Shown one piece after another: positions 43,875 to 54,400 of a stretch of DNA of 64,000 bases. The stretch lies in assembly GCF_036345155.1 (NCBI RefSeq), contig NZ_CP107772.1, forward strand, positions 3,596,001-3,660,000. The letters are read 5' to 3'. Source of the DNA: Streptomyces sp. NBC_00582. GTDB lineage: Bacteria > Actinomycetota > Actinomycetes > Streptomycetales > Streptomycetaceae. Under the pieces are notes generated by a model. That model made no database searches. It worked only from the letters and a program-made list of their open reading frames with translations, and was not told the origin of the DNA. Each line of letters opens with the position of its first letter. Position 1 is the stretch's first letter. The position numbers were made by a program, and so were the translations under genes.

Positions 43875-46843
43875 GTGAGATCAGGGACTTCGACGCGCTG
43901 CGCCGGGCGATGGCGGAGAACGGCGAGCAGCCCGAGGGGCCGGCCCGCAACGCGCGCGCGGAGCGGCTGCTGGCGGAGGCCGAGAAGCTGAACATCCCGC
44001 TGGCGGTGATCGAGGCGCTCGGGCACCAGCTGAAGGTCTACAACTACAGCTCCGAGAAGGACAAGATGTTCGTCCCGTTCGCGCGGCTGCTGCGCATGTG
44101 GGACGAGCGGCCCGGGGACTTCGACGACTACGAGACGCACGCGCTGCACTGGGTCTTCAAGTGGATGTCGGCCGGCATGCTCGACCAGCCGCACGTCCCG
44201 CTGGCGTCGGTGGAGAAGTGGCTGGGCGAGATGGAGCACCGCTACCGGCTCGCCGGGCACTCGGAGCGCGCGGTGCGCAGCGCCGAGTTCAGTGTGGCCG
44301 CGCATGTGGGGGACGTCCCGCGCGCGGAGCGGGCGTTCGCCGCCTGGCTGGCGGCGGACCGGGACGCGATGGCCGACTGTCACGCGTGCGAGCTGCACCG
44401 GCAGGGCTGGTGGCAGGCGGAGCGGGGCCGGGACGAGGAGGCGCTCGCGCTGTGGGCACCGGTCCTTGAGGGTGAGTACGCGTGTGCGCACGAGCCGCAC
44501 ACGGTGCTCGCCTCGTCGCTGGTGCCGCTGCTGAGGCTGGGGCGGCTGGAGGAGGCGCGCGCCCACCATCTGCGGGGCCTGCGGCTCGTACGGCCGATGG
44601 AGAGCATGCGGGGCGCGTACGCCGACCATGTCGAGTTCTGCGCGCTGACCGGCAACGAGGCGCGGGGTCTTGAGCTGCTCGCGGAGCGGCCGTCGTATTT
44701 CACGGACGACGGGCATCCGCGCAGCAAGCTGGAGTTCCTGAGTGTCGTGGTGCTGCTGACGGAGCGGCTGGCGGGGCTGGGTCTGGGCGGGCAGCGGGTG
44801 CCCGGTCCGGCCGGGCGGGAGTGGACGGCCGGTGAACTGGCCGCCCACGCGCGCGCGGAGGCGCTGGCGCTGGCGGCGCGGTTCGACGAGCGCAACGGCA
44901 CGGAGTACGTCAGCGGGCGGGCACGCGCGCGGATGGAGCAGCGTCCGTTGGCGGAGCGGCTGCCGCTGGGGGTGCGGGCGGTGCGGCCGGCCGCGGTGAG
45001 CGCGCCGGCGCCGGCCGTGGCGCCGGAGGCGGCGGAGGCGGCGGAGCCCGAGCTGCCGGAGCTGATCGCCGAGGCCCGGCGGCTGTCGGACACGCTGCGG
45101 CCGGAGGCGGTGGAGGCGTGGGCGGCGGTCGCGCGGGCCGCCGAGGGCGCCGACGGCGTGGCGGGTGGGGAGCTGGACGCGCGGGACCGTGCGGAGATCG
45201 CCGAGCACGAGGCGATCGCGCTGGGCCCGCAGGGTGCGGAAACGTTCGAGCGGGCCGCGGAGCTGTACGCGGAGGCGGACGACCCCGGGGAGGCGCTGGC
45301 GGCCCGGGCGCGGGGGGCGTACGTCCGCGCGCTCGCCGGGGACGACGTCGGCAAGGCGCTGGCGGCGGTGGCGGGCCCGTACGACGACGTGCTCGCGCTG
45401 TACGCCGAGGGCGGCACCCAGGTGCGGCAGGCGGCGGGTGTGCTGATGGCGCGGGCGCGGATCCTGATGCGGCGTGTCCACGAGGCGGACGGGCCGATGG
45501 CGGAGACGGTCCTCGGCGAGGCGGAGGCCGCCGTACGGGAGCTGCTCGCGCTCGTCGAGGGGCGCACCGGGGACGACGTACGGCTGACCGCGCGGGTCGC
45601 CGAGGGGCAGGCGATGCTCGGGGAACTCGCCACGCACGCGGGGGACGTCGAGGCGGGCGCGCGATTGTTCGCGCGGGCCGCGGCGGAGTTCACGGGGGCG
45701 GGGCTGCCGTGGTTCGCCTGTGAGTACGAGGCGCGGCTGGCCGGTCTCGCGCACCATCTGGGCGACATGGCGGAGGCGGAGCGGGCGCTGCGCGCGGCCC
45801 TGGAGCACGGCGGGTCCGCTCTGGAGCCGGTCGGGCGGGCCCAGCTGCATCTTCAGCTCGCCGAGGTCGTCGGGGAGCGGGGGCAGGCGGCGGAGGCGGC
45901 GGAACACGCCCTGGAGGCGGCGCACTGGGCCGACGAGGCGGGCGAGGGCCCGACGTTCGGTGCCTGGGCGCGGCACCAGCTCGGCGGGTACCTGGTCCGG
46001 CTGGGCCGCTGGGCGGAGGCGGCGGAGGTGCTGGAGTCGGCGCTGGCCGACCTGCGTGCCGAGACGCACGGGGACGGGGCGGTCGTCCAGACGCAGTGGT
46101 GGCTGGGTGACTGTCTGAGCGAGCTGGGCGAGCACCGTGACGCCGCCGAACGCCGGCTGCAGGCCGCCGAGATCGCCCGGCACTGGCCGGAGCAGCACGA
46201 TCACGCGACCCTCGCCCATCTGGCCGCCGAGTCCCTCGGCCAGGCGGGACTGCACGAGGAGGCGGACCGGGCGTACGCGCGCGCGGGTGAGCTGTGGCGT
46301 GCCCTGGGCAATGTGCACGGGCTGGTGCGTTCGCTGCGGGCCCGGGCGTGGCTGGCGCTGCGCACCGAGGACGGGACGGCGGGGGCACGGGCGTTGATGG
46401 CCGGTGCGGTGGAGGAGTGCGTGGACGCGCTCGCCGTGACGGAGGAGGACGAGGAGGCGCGGCTGCGGCTGGTCGCCGAACTCGGCCACACCCACCGCCA
46501 GTTCGGGGATCTGCTGGCCCGCTCGGCGGCGGAGGACGCCGACGACGACTCGATCCGCGAGGCCCTGGAGGAGGCGTTGTCGCAGATGGCGGAGGCCGTC
46601 GCGGTGTTCGTCGCCCTGGACGGCGACGCGGTGCACGCCCGTACCGGCGCCGAGCTGGCCGCGGGCTGGCTGGAGACCGATCTGGGGCGGCCCGTGGAGG
46701 CGGCGGCACGCGCGCGTGCGGTGCTGCGGGCCTACGCGGACGCCGACGACGAGGAGGACGACGGGACGGCGGAGGGCCGGCGGGCCGAGGCGGAGCAGTT
46801 GTTGCAGGTGGCGCTGGAGCAGCCGGACGAGTCGGGCGCGTAG
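43871..46843 (+). CDS. Large tetratricopeptide-repeat protein paired with Hsp90-like ATPase
   Basis: 990 residues; ATG 43871 overlaps the stop of the Hsp90-like gene by four bases. It is entirely helical. The N-terminal third (1-370) has WLGEMEHRYRLAGHSERAVR, YADHVEFCALTGNEARGLEL; an Ala/Pro/Glu linker follows at about 375-400; the rest is TPR-like: AERALRAALEHGGSALEPVG, AEAAEHALEAAHWADEAGEG, DAAERRLQAAEIARHWPEQH, ADRAYARAGELWRALGNVHG. No enzymatic motif, membrane segment or signal peptide is seen. By analogy with eukaryotic TPR co-chaperones it may deliver clients to its neighbour; this is inference. Confidence 0.85.
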   Translation: MSEIRDFDALRRAMAENGEQPEGPARNARAERLLAEAEKLNIPLAVIEALGHQLKVYNYSSEKDKMFVPFARLLRMWDERPGDFDDYETHALHWVFKWMSAGMLDQPHVPLASVEKWLGEMEHRYRLAGHSERAVRSAEFSVAAHVGDVPRAERAFAAWLAADRDAMADCHACELHRQGWWQAERGRDEEALALWAPVLEGEYACAHEPHTVLASSLVPLLRLGRLEEARAHHLRGLRLVRPMESMRGAYADHVEFCALTGNEARGLELLAERPSYFTDDGHPRSKLEFLSVVVLLTERLAGLGLGGQRVPGPAGREWTAGELAAHARAEALALAARFDERNGTEYVSGRARARMEQRPLAERLPLGVRAVRPAAVSAPAPAVAPEAAEAAEPELPELIAEARRLSDTLRPEAVEAWAAVARAAEGADGVAGGELDARDRAEIAEHEAIALGPQGAETFERAAELYAEADDPGEALAARARGAYVRALAGDDVGKALAAVAGPYDDVLALYAEGGTQVRQAAGVLMARARILMRRVHEADGPMAETVLGEAEAAVRELLALVEGRTGDDVRLTARVAEGQAMLGELATHAGDVEAGARLFARAAAEFTGAGLPWFACEYEARLAGLAHHLGDMAEAERALRAALEHGGSALEPVGRAQLHLQLAEVVGERGQAAEAAEHALEAAHWADEAGEGPTFGAWARHQLGGYLVRLGRWAEAAEVLESALADLRAETHGDGAVVQTQWWLGDCLSELGEHRDAAERRLQAAEIARHWPEQHDHATLAHLAAESLGQAGLHEEADRAYARAGELWRALGNVHGLVRSLRARAWLALRTEDGTAGARALMAGAVEECVDALAVTEEDEEARLRLVAELGHTHRQFGDLLARSAAEDADDDSIREALEEALSQMAEAVAVFVALDGDAVHARTGAELAAGWLETDLGRPVEAAARARAVLRAYADADDEEDDGTAEGRRAEAEQLLQVALEQPDESGA

Positions 46844-46846
46844 CGG

Positions 46847-48538
46847 CTACTCGACGCCGATCAGCAGCAGCGCGCCCTGCCGCCCGCCGCGGTACACGAC
46901 CGTGTCGACGGCGAGGTAGGCCTCCCGCACCCGTGTCCGCAGCCGCTCGGCGATGCCGTCGGGCGCGTCGTCGCCGAGCACCAGGGTGACCAGCTCGCCG
47001 CCCGCCGAGAGCATGCGGTCCAGGGTGGCCTCCGCGGTGGCGGTGACGTCGGCGCCGATGACGGCGACGTCCCCGTCGATGAGCCCGAGGACGTCGCCGG
47101 CCTGGCAGATGCCGGCCATGGTCCACGACTGGCGTTCGGCGACGGCGACCTCGGCGTAGCGGGTGGCGCCGGCCGCGGAGGTCATGGAGACGACGTCCTC
47201 GTCGAAGCGGCGGTCCGCCTCGTGCACGGCGAGCGCGGCGATGCCCTGCACGGCGGAGCGGGTGGGGATGAGCGCGACCCGGATGCCTTCGGAGCGGGCC
47301 TGTTCGGCGGCCGCGGCGGCGGTGTGGCGCAGATCGGCGTCGTTGGGCAGCAGGACGACCTCGCGCGCGTGGGCGCGTCGTACGGCCTCGACGAGTTCCC
47401 CGCTGGCGGGCGGCTCCCCGGGGCGGGCGAGGACCGTGGTCGCGCCGGCCTCGGCGTACAGCCCGGCCAGGCCCTCGCCGGGCACGACGGCCACGACGGC
47501 CCGCTGGACCCGCTCACGGACCGGGCGTTCGCCCCCGCGCGCGTGGGCGTCGCCGGCGCCGAAGTGGGTGATGCGGATCCGGTACGGCCGTCCGGCCTCG
47601 ACGCCCGCCTCGACGGCGGCGCCCGCGTCGTCGACGTGGACGTGGACGTTCCACAGGCCGTCGCCGCCGACCACGACGAGGGAGTCCCCGAGGGCGTCCA
47701 GCCGTTGCCGCAGCCGGGCGACGGCCGTGTCCTCGGCCTCGAGGAGGTAGATCACCTCGAAGGCGGGGCCGCCCGCGCCGTCCGGTGCGTCTGCGCGGTC
47801 CACGGCGTCCGGCTCCGGTCCTGCCTCCCCGCGCGCGTGGGGCCCGCCCGCCGGGAACACCGGTGAGTACACCGGCGCCTCCCCCGTGAACGTCTCCACC
47901 AGCGCCGCGAGGACCGCGACCAGCCCCCGGCCGCCGGCGTCGACCACGCCCGCGTGCTCCAGGACGGTGAGCTGGGCCGGGGTGGCGGCCAGGGCCGCGC
48001 ACGCCCCCCGGTAGGCGGCGCGGGCCACGGTCCCGCAGTCCCCCTCGGTGCCCTCGGCCGCGTCGGCGGCGGCCGAGGCGACCGACAGGACCGTGCCCTC
48101 GACGGGGTGGGCGACGGCCTGCCGGGCGGAGTCCGCCGCCTGCCGCAGGGCCAGTCGCAGCCCGTCGCCGTCGGTGTGAGAGGCCTCACCTTCCGCGGCG
48201 AGGACCTGGGCCATGCCGCGCAGGAGCTGGGCGAGGATCGTCCCCGAGTTCCCGCGCGCCCCTATGAGCGCGCCGTGCGCCATCGCGCGCGCGGCGTCGG
48301 CGAGGGAGGGACTGCGCACGGCGGCCGGAGTGGCCTCGTACCCCGCGAACACGGCCTCGACGGCGGTCGCGGCGGACTCGACGGTGAGGTAGAGGTTGGT
48401 GCCGGTGTCGCCGTCCGCGACGGGGTACACGTTGATCGCGTCGATCTCCTCGCGCGCGCGGCCCAGCGCCGAAAGGGCCCGTGAGCACCAGGTGCGCACC
48501 GCGAGAGCATCGAAGAATGTCTGCGGCACCTGCGCCAC
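46847..48538 (-). CDS. DhaL/FakA-like (YloV family) kinase-domain protein
   Basis: 563 residues from GTG 48538 (VAQVPQTFFDALAVRTWCSR), with AGGGAGG just upstream. N-terminal DhaL (Dak2) domain: INVYPVADGDTGTNLYLTVE (Mg-ATP site), HGALIGARGNSGTILAQLLR, EGTVLSVASAAADAAE. Middle ACT-like/β domain, then a C-terminal DegV-like-partner region ending VVYRGGRQGALLLIGVE. In Firmicutes FakA phosphorylates fatty acids bound to FakB (DegV family); no FakB gene is seen here. Convergent with the TPR gene (three bases apart) and divergent from rpmB, a common pairing. Confidence 0.9.
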   Translation of the reverse strand: MAQVPQTFFDALAVRTWCSRALSALGRAREEIDAINVYPVADGDTGTNLYLTVESAATAVEAVFAGYEATPAAVRSPSLADAARAMAHGALIGARGNSGTILAQLLRGMAQVLAAEGEASHTDGDGLRLALRQAADSARQAVAHPVEGTVLSVASAAADAAEGTEGDCGTVARAAYRGACAALAATPAQLTVLEHAGVVDAGGRGLVAVLAALVETFTGEAPVYSPVFPAGGPHARGEAGPEPDAVDRADAPDGAGGPAFEVIYLLEAEDTAVARLRQRLDALGDSLVVVGGDGLWNVHVHVDDAGAAVEAGVEAGRPYRIRITHFGAGDAHARGGERPVRERVQRAVVAVVPGEGLAGLYAEAGATTVLARPGEPPASGELVEAVRRAHAREVVLLPNDADLRHTAAAAAEQARSEGIRVALIPTRSAVQGIAALAVHEADRRFDEDVVSMTSAAGATRYAEVAVAERQSWTMAGICQAGDVLGLIDGDVAVIGADVTATAEATLDRMLSAGGELVTLVLGDDAPDGIAERLRTRVREAYLAVDTVVYRGGRQGALLLIGVE

Positions 48539-48615
48539 CTGCGCCTCCCTGAGCTGCTGGACTGCACGCAGCGTAGAGCAGCCGTGGTAGTTTCGTTCTA
48601 CTGGCGCAGTCGTTG

Positions 48616-48621
48616 TATGCT
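48616..48621 (+). promoter_or_regulatory. Possible rpmB promoter -10 element
   Basis: TATGCT, a good -10 match, 128 bp before rpmB in the 210 bp gap between the divergent kinase-like gene and rpmB. No convincing -35 (TTCGTT at about 17 bp). Confidence 0.35.
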
Positions 48622-48748
48622 GCTCCGGTTGCCCGATGCAGATCGGGCCATTCCCCTGGCAACGCCACTCAGATCTCTGATCCTGCGATCTCGATCCCGG
48701 CACGCCGGGATCCAACCGTAAGTGCATCTGAAGTCTTTGGAGTGACCC

Positions 48749-48934
48749 GTGGCTGCCAACTGCGACGTCTGCGGCAAGGGGCCGGGCTTCGGCAACAACA
48801 TCTCGCACTCGCACCGCCGTACGTCCCGCCGCTGGAACCCGAACATCCAGCGTGTGCGTACCGTGGTGGGCGGGACGCCGAAGCGCGTGAACGCTTGCAC
48901 CTCGTGCATCAAGGCCGGCAAGGTCTCGCGCTGA
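48749..48934 (+). CDS. rpmB: 50S ribosomal protein L28
   Basis: 61 residues, GTG start. Sequence opens [20 protein letters not shown] and ends [12 protein letters not shown]. The two CxxC pairs mark the zinc-bound (C+) form used when zinc is adequate. [13 protein letters not shown] is the family core. Monocistronic, with a strong terminator 40 bp downstream. Confidence 0.97.
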   Translation: MAANCDVCGKGPGFGNNISHSHRRTSRRWNPNIQRVRTVVGGTPKRVNACTSCIKAGKVSR

Positions 48935-48975
48935 CGCACTGCTGAGCGCGCGGCCACTGCTGGTTCGCTGCATCG

Positions 48976-49006
48976 AGCCGGCCCACCCCAGGTGGGCCGG
49001 CTTCTT
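48976..49006 (+). terminator. Terminator after rpmB
   Basis: Perfect 12-bp stem AGCCGGCCCACC / GGTGGGCCGGCT with a three-base loop, followed by TCTTGCTG. Confidence 0.9.
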
Positions 49007-49034
49007 GCTGTACCTGACAACAGAGCCACCTGAC

Positions 49035-49785
49035 AGACTCCGCCTCCTGGGCCAGCTGGACCTCCGCACCGACGACGGCACCCTCTCGACCCGGGCGGCC
49101 CCCGCGCCCTGCTGACGCTCCTGCTGCTCGACACGGGCCGCGGGGTCTCCCTGGAACGGCTGACCGACGGCCTGTACGGCGCCGAACCGCCCGCCGGAGC
49201 CGCCAACGCGCCGCAGTCCCGGATCTCCCGGCTGCGCCGCCGCCTCGCCCCGCACGCCGGGATCGAGGCCACCGCCACCGGGTACCGGCTCACCGCCCCG
49301 CCGGACGCCGTCGACGTCCACCGCTTCGAGCGGCTCGCGCGGGAGGGCCGCGCCCCTTCGACGCCGCAGACCACGCCGGGGCCGCCGCCCGGCTGAGGGA
49401 GGCGCTCGCCCTGTGGCGTGGCCCGGCCCTGCCCGACCTCCCGGACGCGCACGCCGAGCGGGCCCGCGTCGAGGAGCTGCGGCTGACCGCCGTACAGGAC
49501 CGCGTCGAGGCGGATCTGGCGCTCGGGGGCGGGCCGGAACTGGTGCCGGAGGTCCGGGCGCCGCCGGCCGCCGTCGCCGAGGCGCTGGCTGCGGTCGCCG
49601 GACAGCCCGCGCGGGCCGCCGAGCTGCTGGGCGCGGCGGCGGACCTGCGGGACGCGGAGACCCGGGGCGACCCCCATGTGGTCCGCGCGGGAAGGGAGGT
49701 ACGCGGGAAGCTCGCGCGGCAGGCGTACGACCGGGCGTTCGACCGGGGCCGGAGCCTGCGGCCGGCGGCGGTCGGCGAACGGTAG
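49035..49785 (+). pseudogene. Decayed SARP/AfsR-type regulator
   Basis: Three frames stitched together give a SARP-like protein. Frame one has LRLLGQLDLRTDDGTLSTR, then a frameshift near 49095; the next gives PRALLTLLLLDTGRGVSLER and RISRLRRRLAPHAGIEATAT (OmpR-type DNA-binding domain), then a frameshift near 49354; the last gives REALALWRGPALPDLPDAHA (start of the BTAD domain). The BTAD is cut short and joins directly to a C-terminal ELLGAAADLRDAETRG and QAYDRAFDRGRSL, which belong to the far end of AfsR-like ATPase regulators. So there are two frameshifts plus a large internal deletion. No function is expected. Confidence 0.8.
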
Positions 49786-49854
49786 GCGGACGGTCGGCGG
49801 CCCCGCCGAGGCTGCCGTGCACGACGAACACGACGCACGCGGTACGGCGCCACG

Positions 49855-50133
49855 ATGGGCGGTATGGGCACCGGCGTCGCGGTCGTCGGCGCGTACGTCC
49901 TGGCCGGTGAACCCGCCCTCGTGGGTGGGGACCACCGTACGGCGTTCGCCGCATACGAGTCCCGGATCAGTGCCTTCGCCAAAGGCTGCCAGAAGGGCTT
50001 CGGCAACGCGGGCCCGTTCCTCGCGCCGGCCACCGAACGGCGGATCCGCAGCCGGGACCGGATGTACCGGCTGCTCGCCTCCCGCCTCTGGCCGCCCTCT
50101 TCCAGCGGCTGACCGAGAGGTCGGCGACGAACA
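49855..50133 (+). pseudogene. C-terminal relic of an FAD-dependent monooxygenase
   Basis: Starts GGMGTGVAVVGAYVLAGEPA, then GGDHRTAFAAYESRISAFAK and NAGPFLAPATERRI and DRMYRLLASR, the C-terminal end of group A FAD monooxygenases (GMGTG binds FAD). The first 300 or so residues with the Rossmann motif are missing. Near 50085 a frameshift gives WPPSSSG-stop; in the shifted frame [20 protein letters not shown] continues to about 50160, over the 3' end of thiD. A dead remnant next to the decayed SARP gene. Confidence 0.75.
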
Positions 50134-50952
50134 TCAGGCTTCCGGAGTACCCGAAGCCCCGGGGGCACGCCGGGTGAGCTCCCAGGCGTGGTCCACCGGG
50201 CCGATCCCGCCGCCGAGCGCGAAGCCGCCGGCGATCGCCCCGGTGACGTACTCCTTCGCCGCCGTCACGGCCTGCGGCACCGACCGGCCCCGCGCGAGGT
50301 GCGAGGCGATCGCGGACGCGAGGGTGCAGCCGGTGCCGTGCGTGTGCCGGTTGTCGTGGCGCGGCGCGCGCAGCCAGAGCTCCTCGGTGCCGTCGGTGAG
50401 CAAGTCCACGGCGTCGCCGGGGAGATGGCCGCCCTTGATCAGCACCCAGCGCGGCCCGTACGCCAGCACGGCCGCCGCGGCCTCCCGGAGCTGCTCCTCG
50501 GACTCCACGCGGACACCGGTGAGTTGGGCGACCTCGTCGAGGTTCGGTGTGGCGACGGTGGCCACGGGCAGCAACCGGGTGCGTACGGCGTCCAGGGCGG
50601 AGGCGGCCAGCAGGGGGTCGCCGTGCTTGGAGACGCCGACCGGGTCGACGACGGCCGGTGCGTCGGTGTCGGCGAGCAACGCGGCCACGGTCTCGACGAG
50701 TTCGGCGGAGGCGAGCATGCCGGTCTTCACGGCCTGGACGCCGATGTCGTCCACGACGCTGCGGTACTGGGCGCGCACCGCCTCGGCCGGCAGCTCCCAA
50801 GCGCCGTGCACGCCGAGGGAGTTCTGGGCGGTGACCGCGGTGAGGACGCTCATCCCGTGCACGCCGAGCGCGAGCATGGTCTTCAGGTCGGCCTGGATGC
50901 CCGCGCCGCCTCCGGAGTCGGAGCCGGCCACCGTCAGGACGCGCGGTCGCAC
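50134..50952 (-). CDS. thiD: Hydroxymethylpyrimidine (phosphate) kinase
   Basis: Phosphorylates HMP and HMP-phosphate for thiamine synthesis. 272 residues, GTG start. Ribokinase-like: [62 protein letters not shown] and the anion-hole/catalytic [17 protein letters not shown]. Normal length. Four bases after thiL. The 3' end is touched by the monooxygenase relic, which may have eroded or moved the original downstream flank. Confidence 0.94.
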   Translation of the reverse strand: MRPRVLTVAGSDSGGGAGIQADLKTMLALGVHGMSVLTAVTAQNSLGVHGAWELPAEAVRAQYRSVVDDIGVQAVKTGMLASAELVETVAALLADTDAPAVVDPVGVSKHGDPLLAASALDAVRTRLLPVATVATPNLDEVAQLTGVRVESEEQLREAAAAVLAYGPRWVLIKGGHLPGDAVDLLTDGTEELWLRAPRHDNRHTHGTGCTLASAIASHLARGRSVPQAVTAAKEYVTGAIAGGFALGGGIGPVDHAWELTRRAPGASGTPEA

Positions 50953-50956
50953 CGCC

Positions 50957-51925
50957 TCACGCCCCCTCTATGTCCCCGAAGTGGTCCCAGCCGCCCTGCC
51001 GGGTCCAGGGCGCCCCGTCCACGGTCACCTGGGGCAGCGCGGAGGGGTTGAGGACCTCACCGATCACCTTCCAGCGGGCGGGCAGCTTCACGTCCGGCGG
51101 GAAGGTCGCCACGATCGCGTGGTCCTCTCCCCCGGTCAGCACCCACTGGATGGGGTCGACGCCGACGGCCGTCCCGATGTCGTTCATCTGGGTGGGGATG
51201 TCCATGGCGCCCGAGCGGATGTCGATCCGGACCTTGCTGGCCTCGGCGATGTGCCCGAGGTCGGCGATCAGTCCGTCACTGACGTCGCACATCGCGGTCG
51301 CGCCGAGGGCGGCGGCGGCCGGGCCCGCGTGGTACGGCGGTTCGGGACGGCGGTGGGCCTCGACGAACGCGCGGGGCGAGCGGAAGCCGCGGGAGAGGAC
51401 CGCGTACCCGGCGGCGGACCAGCCGAGCCAGCCGGTCACCGCGACGAGGTCGCCGGGCTGGGCGCCGGCCCGGGTGACCGGCTCCTGGTTGCGCAGATCG
51501 CCGAGCGCGGTGATCGACACCATGATCGTGTCGCCCCGTACGACGTCCCCGCCGACCACGGAGGCGCCGGCGACCTGGCACTCGTCGCGCAGGCCGTCCA
51601 TCAGCTCGCTCGGCCACGTCACCGGCAGTTCGGCGGGGACGACGAGGCCGAGCAGCAGCGCGGTCGGCACCGCGCCCATGGCGGCGATGTCGGCCAGGTT
51701 CTGGGCGGCGGCCTTGCGGCCGACGTCGTAGGCGGTGGACCAGTCGCGGCGGAAGTGCCGGCCCTCCAGCAGGATGTCGGTGCTGGCCACGACCCGGCGG
51801 TCGGGCGCGGCCACGACCGCGGCGTCGTCGCCGGGGCCGACCCGCACCGCGGAGGTGGTGGTGAGACGGGAGGTGAGCTCCCTGATGAGCCCGAACTCCC
51901 CGAGCTCACCAACAGTGCCCTTCAT
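50957..51925 (-). CDS. thiL: Thiamine-monophosphate kinase
   Basis: Makes thiamine diphosphate from thiamine phosphate and ATP. 322 residues from ATG 51925 ([20 protein letters not shown]). PurM-like: [10 protein letters not shown] (Mg site), [75 protein letters not shown]. The longer open frame upstream lacks family similarity. In an operon with thiD. Confidence 0.94.
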   Translation of the reverse strand: MKGTVGELGEFGLIRELTSRLTTTSAVRVGPGDDAAVVAAPDRRVVASTDILLEGRHFRRDWSTAYDVGRKAAAQNLADIAAMGAVPTALLLGLVVPAELPVTWPSELMDGLRDECQVAGASVVGGDVVRGDTIMVSITALGDLRNQEPVTRAGAQPGDLVAVTGWLGWSAAGYAVLSRGFRSPRAFVEAHRRPEPPYHAGPAAAALGATAMCDVSDGLIADLGHIAEASKVRIDIRSGAMDIPTQMNDIGTAVGVDPIQWVLTGGEDHAIVATFPPDVKLPARWKVIGEVLNPSALPQVTVDGAPWTRQGGWDHFGDIEGA

Positions 51926-52194
51926 TACCCTGTCGCCCCTTCTGTCCCTGTCCGTGCCCGGTCGCGCAGCACCAGTGTCCTCGATACGGTCGAAGGGGCC
52001 GACACGGCCCGCCCGACCGGCACGGCCGACGTGACCGGGAGGTCGCCACCGACCGCCGTGACCGTCAACCTCTGCCATCCCTGCACCCCGGCACGGGGGC
52101 CGTGCTTCCCGCGGGTCTCCCCGTGGCGCGCGGCGACGCGATACCGTGGCGTTCCTTTTCCCCACATGATCCTCGTGGCCGCCCTGGAGGTTCC

Positions 52195-52428
52195 GTGGTA
52201 CAGGCGTACATCCTGATCCAGACGGAGGTCGGCAAAGCGTCGACCGTCGCCGAGGAGATCAGCAAGATTCCTGGGGTCGTCCAGGCCGAGGACGTGACGG
52301 GTCCGTACGACGTGATCGTGCGGGCCCAGGCCGACACGGTGGACGACCTCGGCCGGATGGTGGTCGCCAAGGTCCAGCAGGTGGACGGGATCACCCGCAC
52401 CCTTACCTGCCCGGTCGTGCATCTGTAG
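52195..52428 (+). CDS. Lrp/AsnC-type RAM-domain protein (no HTH)
   Basis: 77 residues from GTG 52195 (VVQAYILIQTEVGKASTVAE), preceded by GGAGG. It consists only of the ligand-binding (RAM) domain of Lrp/AsnC regulators: EEISKIPGVVQAEDVTGPYD, VIVRAQADTVDDLGRMVVAK, QQVDGITRTLTCPVV. No DNA-binding domain exists upstream in any frame. Such stand-alone proteins bind amino acids in known cases. Divergent from thiL. Confidence 0.9.
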   Translation: MVQAYILIQTEVGKASTVAEEISKIPGVVQAEDVTGPYDVIVRAQADTVDDLGRMVVAKVQQVDGITRTLTCPVVHL

Positions 52429-52448
52429 CCCCCGTCTACCCTTGGCCG

Positions 52449-52967
52449 GTGAACCTTTCCCGTCACCGGCCCAGTGGTGTGCCCGCCCGCCTGCCCGCCC
52501 TCGCCCTCGTGCTGCTGTGTGCCGCCGCGGGCTGCTCCTCGGCAGACGACAGCGCGTCGGCGGCGGTTCCCAGCCCCACGGCGAAGACCGTGAAACTGTG
52601 CCGGAACCTGGACGAGGCACTGCCGTCGAAGGTGGACGGTCAGAGCCGCCGCGATCCCGAGCCCGCTTCCGCGCTGACCGCGGGCTGGGGGGACCCGGCG
52701 ATCATACTGCGCTGCGGTGTGGAACGGCCGCCGAAGATGGTGGATCCAAAGGTGGCGCAGGGCCGTGACGCGGATGCGGTGGCCGGCGGCGTGAACGGGG
52801 TCGACTGGCTGATGGAGAAGCGGGACGGTGGGGGGTACCGCTTCACCACCGCCAGTCGTCTCGCCTACGTCGAGGTGACGGTGCCGGAGGGGACGGACAG
52901 TTCCGGGGTGCTGATCGACCTGGCGTCGGCCATCAAGAAGGCGGTGCCTGAGGGGATCGCCGACTAG
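52449..52967 (+). CDS. DUF3515 lipoprotein
   Basis: 172 residues, GTG start, 21 bp after the RAM-domain gene, so probably one operon. Lipoprotein signal: PARLPALALVLLCAAAGCSS with the lipobox cysteine at about residue 29. The mature part has VKLCRNLDEALPSKV, DPAIILRCGVERP and VNGVDWLMEKRDGGGYRFTT, typical of actinobacterial DUF3515. Anchored to the outer face of the membrane; role unknown. Confidence 0.9.
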   Translation: MNLSRHRPSGVPARLPALALVLLCAAAGCSSADDSASAAVPSPTAKTVKLCRNLDEALPSKVDGQSRRDPEPASALTAGWGDPAIILRCGVERPPKMVDPKVAQGRDADAVAGGVNGVDWLMEKRDGGGYRFTTASRLAYVEVTVPEGTDSSGVLIDLASAIKKAVPEGIAD

Positions 52968-53047
52968 GGGGTGTTTCGAAAGTCCTGTGCGGCGCGAGTA
53001 CGCACCGGACACCGCGGGTGCTGTGCGGGACTTTCGAAACACCCCCT
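52966..53047. mobile_element. MITE-like element: 20-bp perfect terminal inverted repeats
   Basis: AGGGGGTGTTTCGAAAGTCC at 52966-52985 and its exact reverse complement at 53028-53047, 42 bases apart. The left arm contains the last two bases of the DUF3515 stop codon. The arms look like IS ends from streptomycetes (a GGGTGTTTCGAAAGT-type core), and the interior is non-coding. No clear target duplication flanks it. It lies between convergent genes, so it could also act as a terminator. Confidence 0.55.
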
Positions 53048-53168
53048 GGTGCCGCGCCAGGCCGGAGCACTGGACGCCGTGGGCCGTGCGGTCGTCCGTC
53101 GGGTGCGGGTGGTGCGTGGTCGCTCGCGCGGTTCCCCGGGCCCCTGGGGCCGGCTCCCCTCAGGGGGG

Positions 53169-54341
<1,173 letters not shown>

Positions 54342-54400
54342 ATCGGCATGAGAGTACCCGGTGGTAGGGCCGGGAGTCAGCGTCCACCCGCCGGGTTCGC

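Noticed and set aside
43319..46636. 1105-codon minus-strand open frame
   Set aside because: Antisense to the Hsp90-like and TPR genes; Arg/His/Gln-rich, without domains.
48539..49954. Upstream extension of the DhaL-like gene to about 1035 codons
   Set aside because: The extra part crosses rpmB and its terminator in antisense and shows no conserved sequence; GTG 48538 has a strong ribosome site.
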